Assembly: GCF_902728235.1 (NCBI RefSeq)
Contig: NZ_CACVBO010000001.1
Span: forward strand, 1,614,501-1,678,500
Source: Lentimonas sp. CC4
Lineage (GTDB): Bacteria > Verrucomicrobiota > Verrucomicrobiia > Opitutales > Coraliomargaritaceae
Direction of reading: 5' to 3'
DNA length: 64,000 nucleotides
Below, piece by piece: positions 63,577 to 64,000 of this stretch. The position numbers and the translations under genes were made by a program. The notes below the pieces were generated by a model. The model was not told the DNA's origin and made no database searches. It saw nothing but the letters and a program-made list of their open reading frames with translations. How positions within the stretch are numbered: the stretch's first letter is position 1; each line of letters opens with the position of its first letter.

Positions 63577-63858
63577 ATGGCTAAAGCACAAAGCGAAGAC
63601 TACGTAGAAGTCGAAGGCAAAATCGTTGCCGTTCTACCAGGCACCATGTTCCGCGTGGAGTTGGCAAACGGGCACCAAGTGCTCGCGCACATCTCTGGAA
63701 AGCTGCGTAAGCACTTCATTAAGATCACGACCGGTGATACTGTGAAGATGGAGATGAGCCCATACGATCTGGATAAGGCACGCATCGTTTACCGTCTGCG
63801 TAATGCTCAGGTGGCACGTAATGCTCCACGACGTAGCTTCGGCCCGCGTCGTCGATAG
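63577..63858 (+). CDS. infA: Translation initiation factor IF-1 with C-terminal extension
   Basis: 93 residues; typical IF-1 has about 72. The S1-like OB fold is complete: [66 protein letters not shown]. The extra 20 residues ([19 protein letters not shown]) are very basic and could contact rRNA. IF-1 binds the 30S A site. A short terminator-like hairpin follows. Confidence 0.94.
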   Translation: MAKAQSEDYVEVEGKIVAVLPGTMFRVELANGHQVLAHISGKLRKHFIKITTGDTVKMEMSPYDLDKARIVYRLRNAQVARNAPRRSFGPRRR

Positions 63859-63882
63859 TCTTCATTCAATCTCGAATATTCA

Positions 63883-63908
63883 GAAAGCAACGTATGTCGG
63901 TGCTTTTT
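63883..63908 (+). terminator. Short terminator-like hairpin after infA
   Basis: AAAGCA pairs with TGCTTT (6 bp, 11-nt loop) followed by seven T residues, 26 nt after the infA stop. The stem is short, so termination may be partial. Confidence 0.6.
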
Positions 63909-63914
63909 TTGTGT

Positions 63915-64000
63915 CTGTAGGTTGCTTAGTAGCTCTCGTGGCCTCGGTTCTTGGAGCCGGGGTCGAGCGGGGGAAACCCCAACACGGTGTCTAAGCGTGT
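63915..64000 (+). other. GC-rich structured segment at the right edge, possible RNA element
   Basis: After the infA terminator the sequence becomes unusually structured: GGAGCCGGGG, then GAGCGGGGGAAACCCCAACA with a perfect GGGG-GAAA-CCCC tetraloop hairpin. The blocks faintly recall the 5' half of the ydaO/c-di-AMP riboswitch (GCTTA, GAGC-GGGGGA-CCC). The element is cut by the window end and may be a different RNA or none. Confidence 0.2.

Overview
The window looks like chromosomal sequence of a free-living, Gram-negative member of the Verrucomicrobiota, most likely class Opitutae (the Puniceicoccales/Coraliomargarita/Lentimonas kind). This is inferred from protein flavour: an OleC/OleD pair, System II cytochrome c maturation with a long CcsA, a Reg_prop/Y_Y_Y sensor next to a TonB receptor, a twin VWA/TolQ operon and moderate GC. 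No rRNA is present to prove it. I see no phage, insertion sequence, integrase or CRISPR array. Two tRNAs are present, Arg(CCU) and Gly(UCC).

Layout. 1-3.2 kb: end of an exopolysaccharide export locus (beta-barrel tail, Wza-like, Wzc-like kinase). 3.2-8.1 kb: tsaC/sua5, rpsR and recQ on the minus strand, tRNA-Arg, and a PilC/GspF gene. 8.3-12.2 kb: rpmH-rnpA-yidD-yidC, yebC and a small lipoprotein. 12.2-14.9 kb: oleC-oleD without oleA/oleB. 14.9-24.5 kb: two RNA methyltransferases, rpsU, a TIM-barrel gene, two hsp20 genes behind a likely sigma-54 promoter, rpsB-tsf, an inositol monophosphatase-like gene, manC, ruvX and tRNA-Gly. 24.5-27.6 kb: a TolQ/MotA-like channel with two VWA proteins. 27.7-35.6 kb: two envelope proteins, a lipoprotein-resB-ccsA operon, ychF and a REC-histidine kinase. 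35.8-41.4 kb: glcD, then an accessory stretch with two toxin-antitoxin modules, cutA and an uncharacterised three-gene membrane cassette. 41.5-46.1 kb: M20 peptidase, VOC protein, NnrS-like protein and thrC. 46.4-55.9 kb: TonB receptor, large sensor kinase and REC-kinase in one operon, an Fe-S type Rrf2 regulator and an HtrA protease. 56.2-59.6 kb: ribH-nusB-ftsY-aroB-cupin operon. 60-64 kb: SNF2 helicase, tadA and infA.

Three features stand out. First, the TolQ-like channel is encoded with two proteins that carry an ExbD-like membrane anchor but a von Willebrand A domain in place of the usual ExbD/TolR domain. Second, the intergenic regions hold a mosaic of dispersed modular repeats: a 196-bp element, a palindromic element, a shared tail, paired hairpins and 7-bp-periodic arrays. 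Several sit exactly at gene ends and supply the stop codons. Third, the first hsp20 gene has a sigma-54 type promoter followed by a perfect inverted repeat that buries its Shine-Dalgarno sequence.

Most gene calls rest on motifs recognised by eye. No alignment, structure prediction or database search was run.
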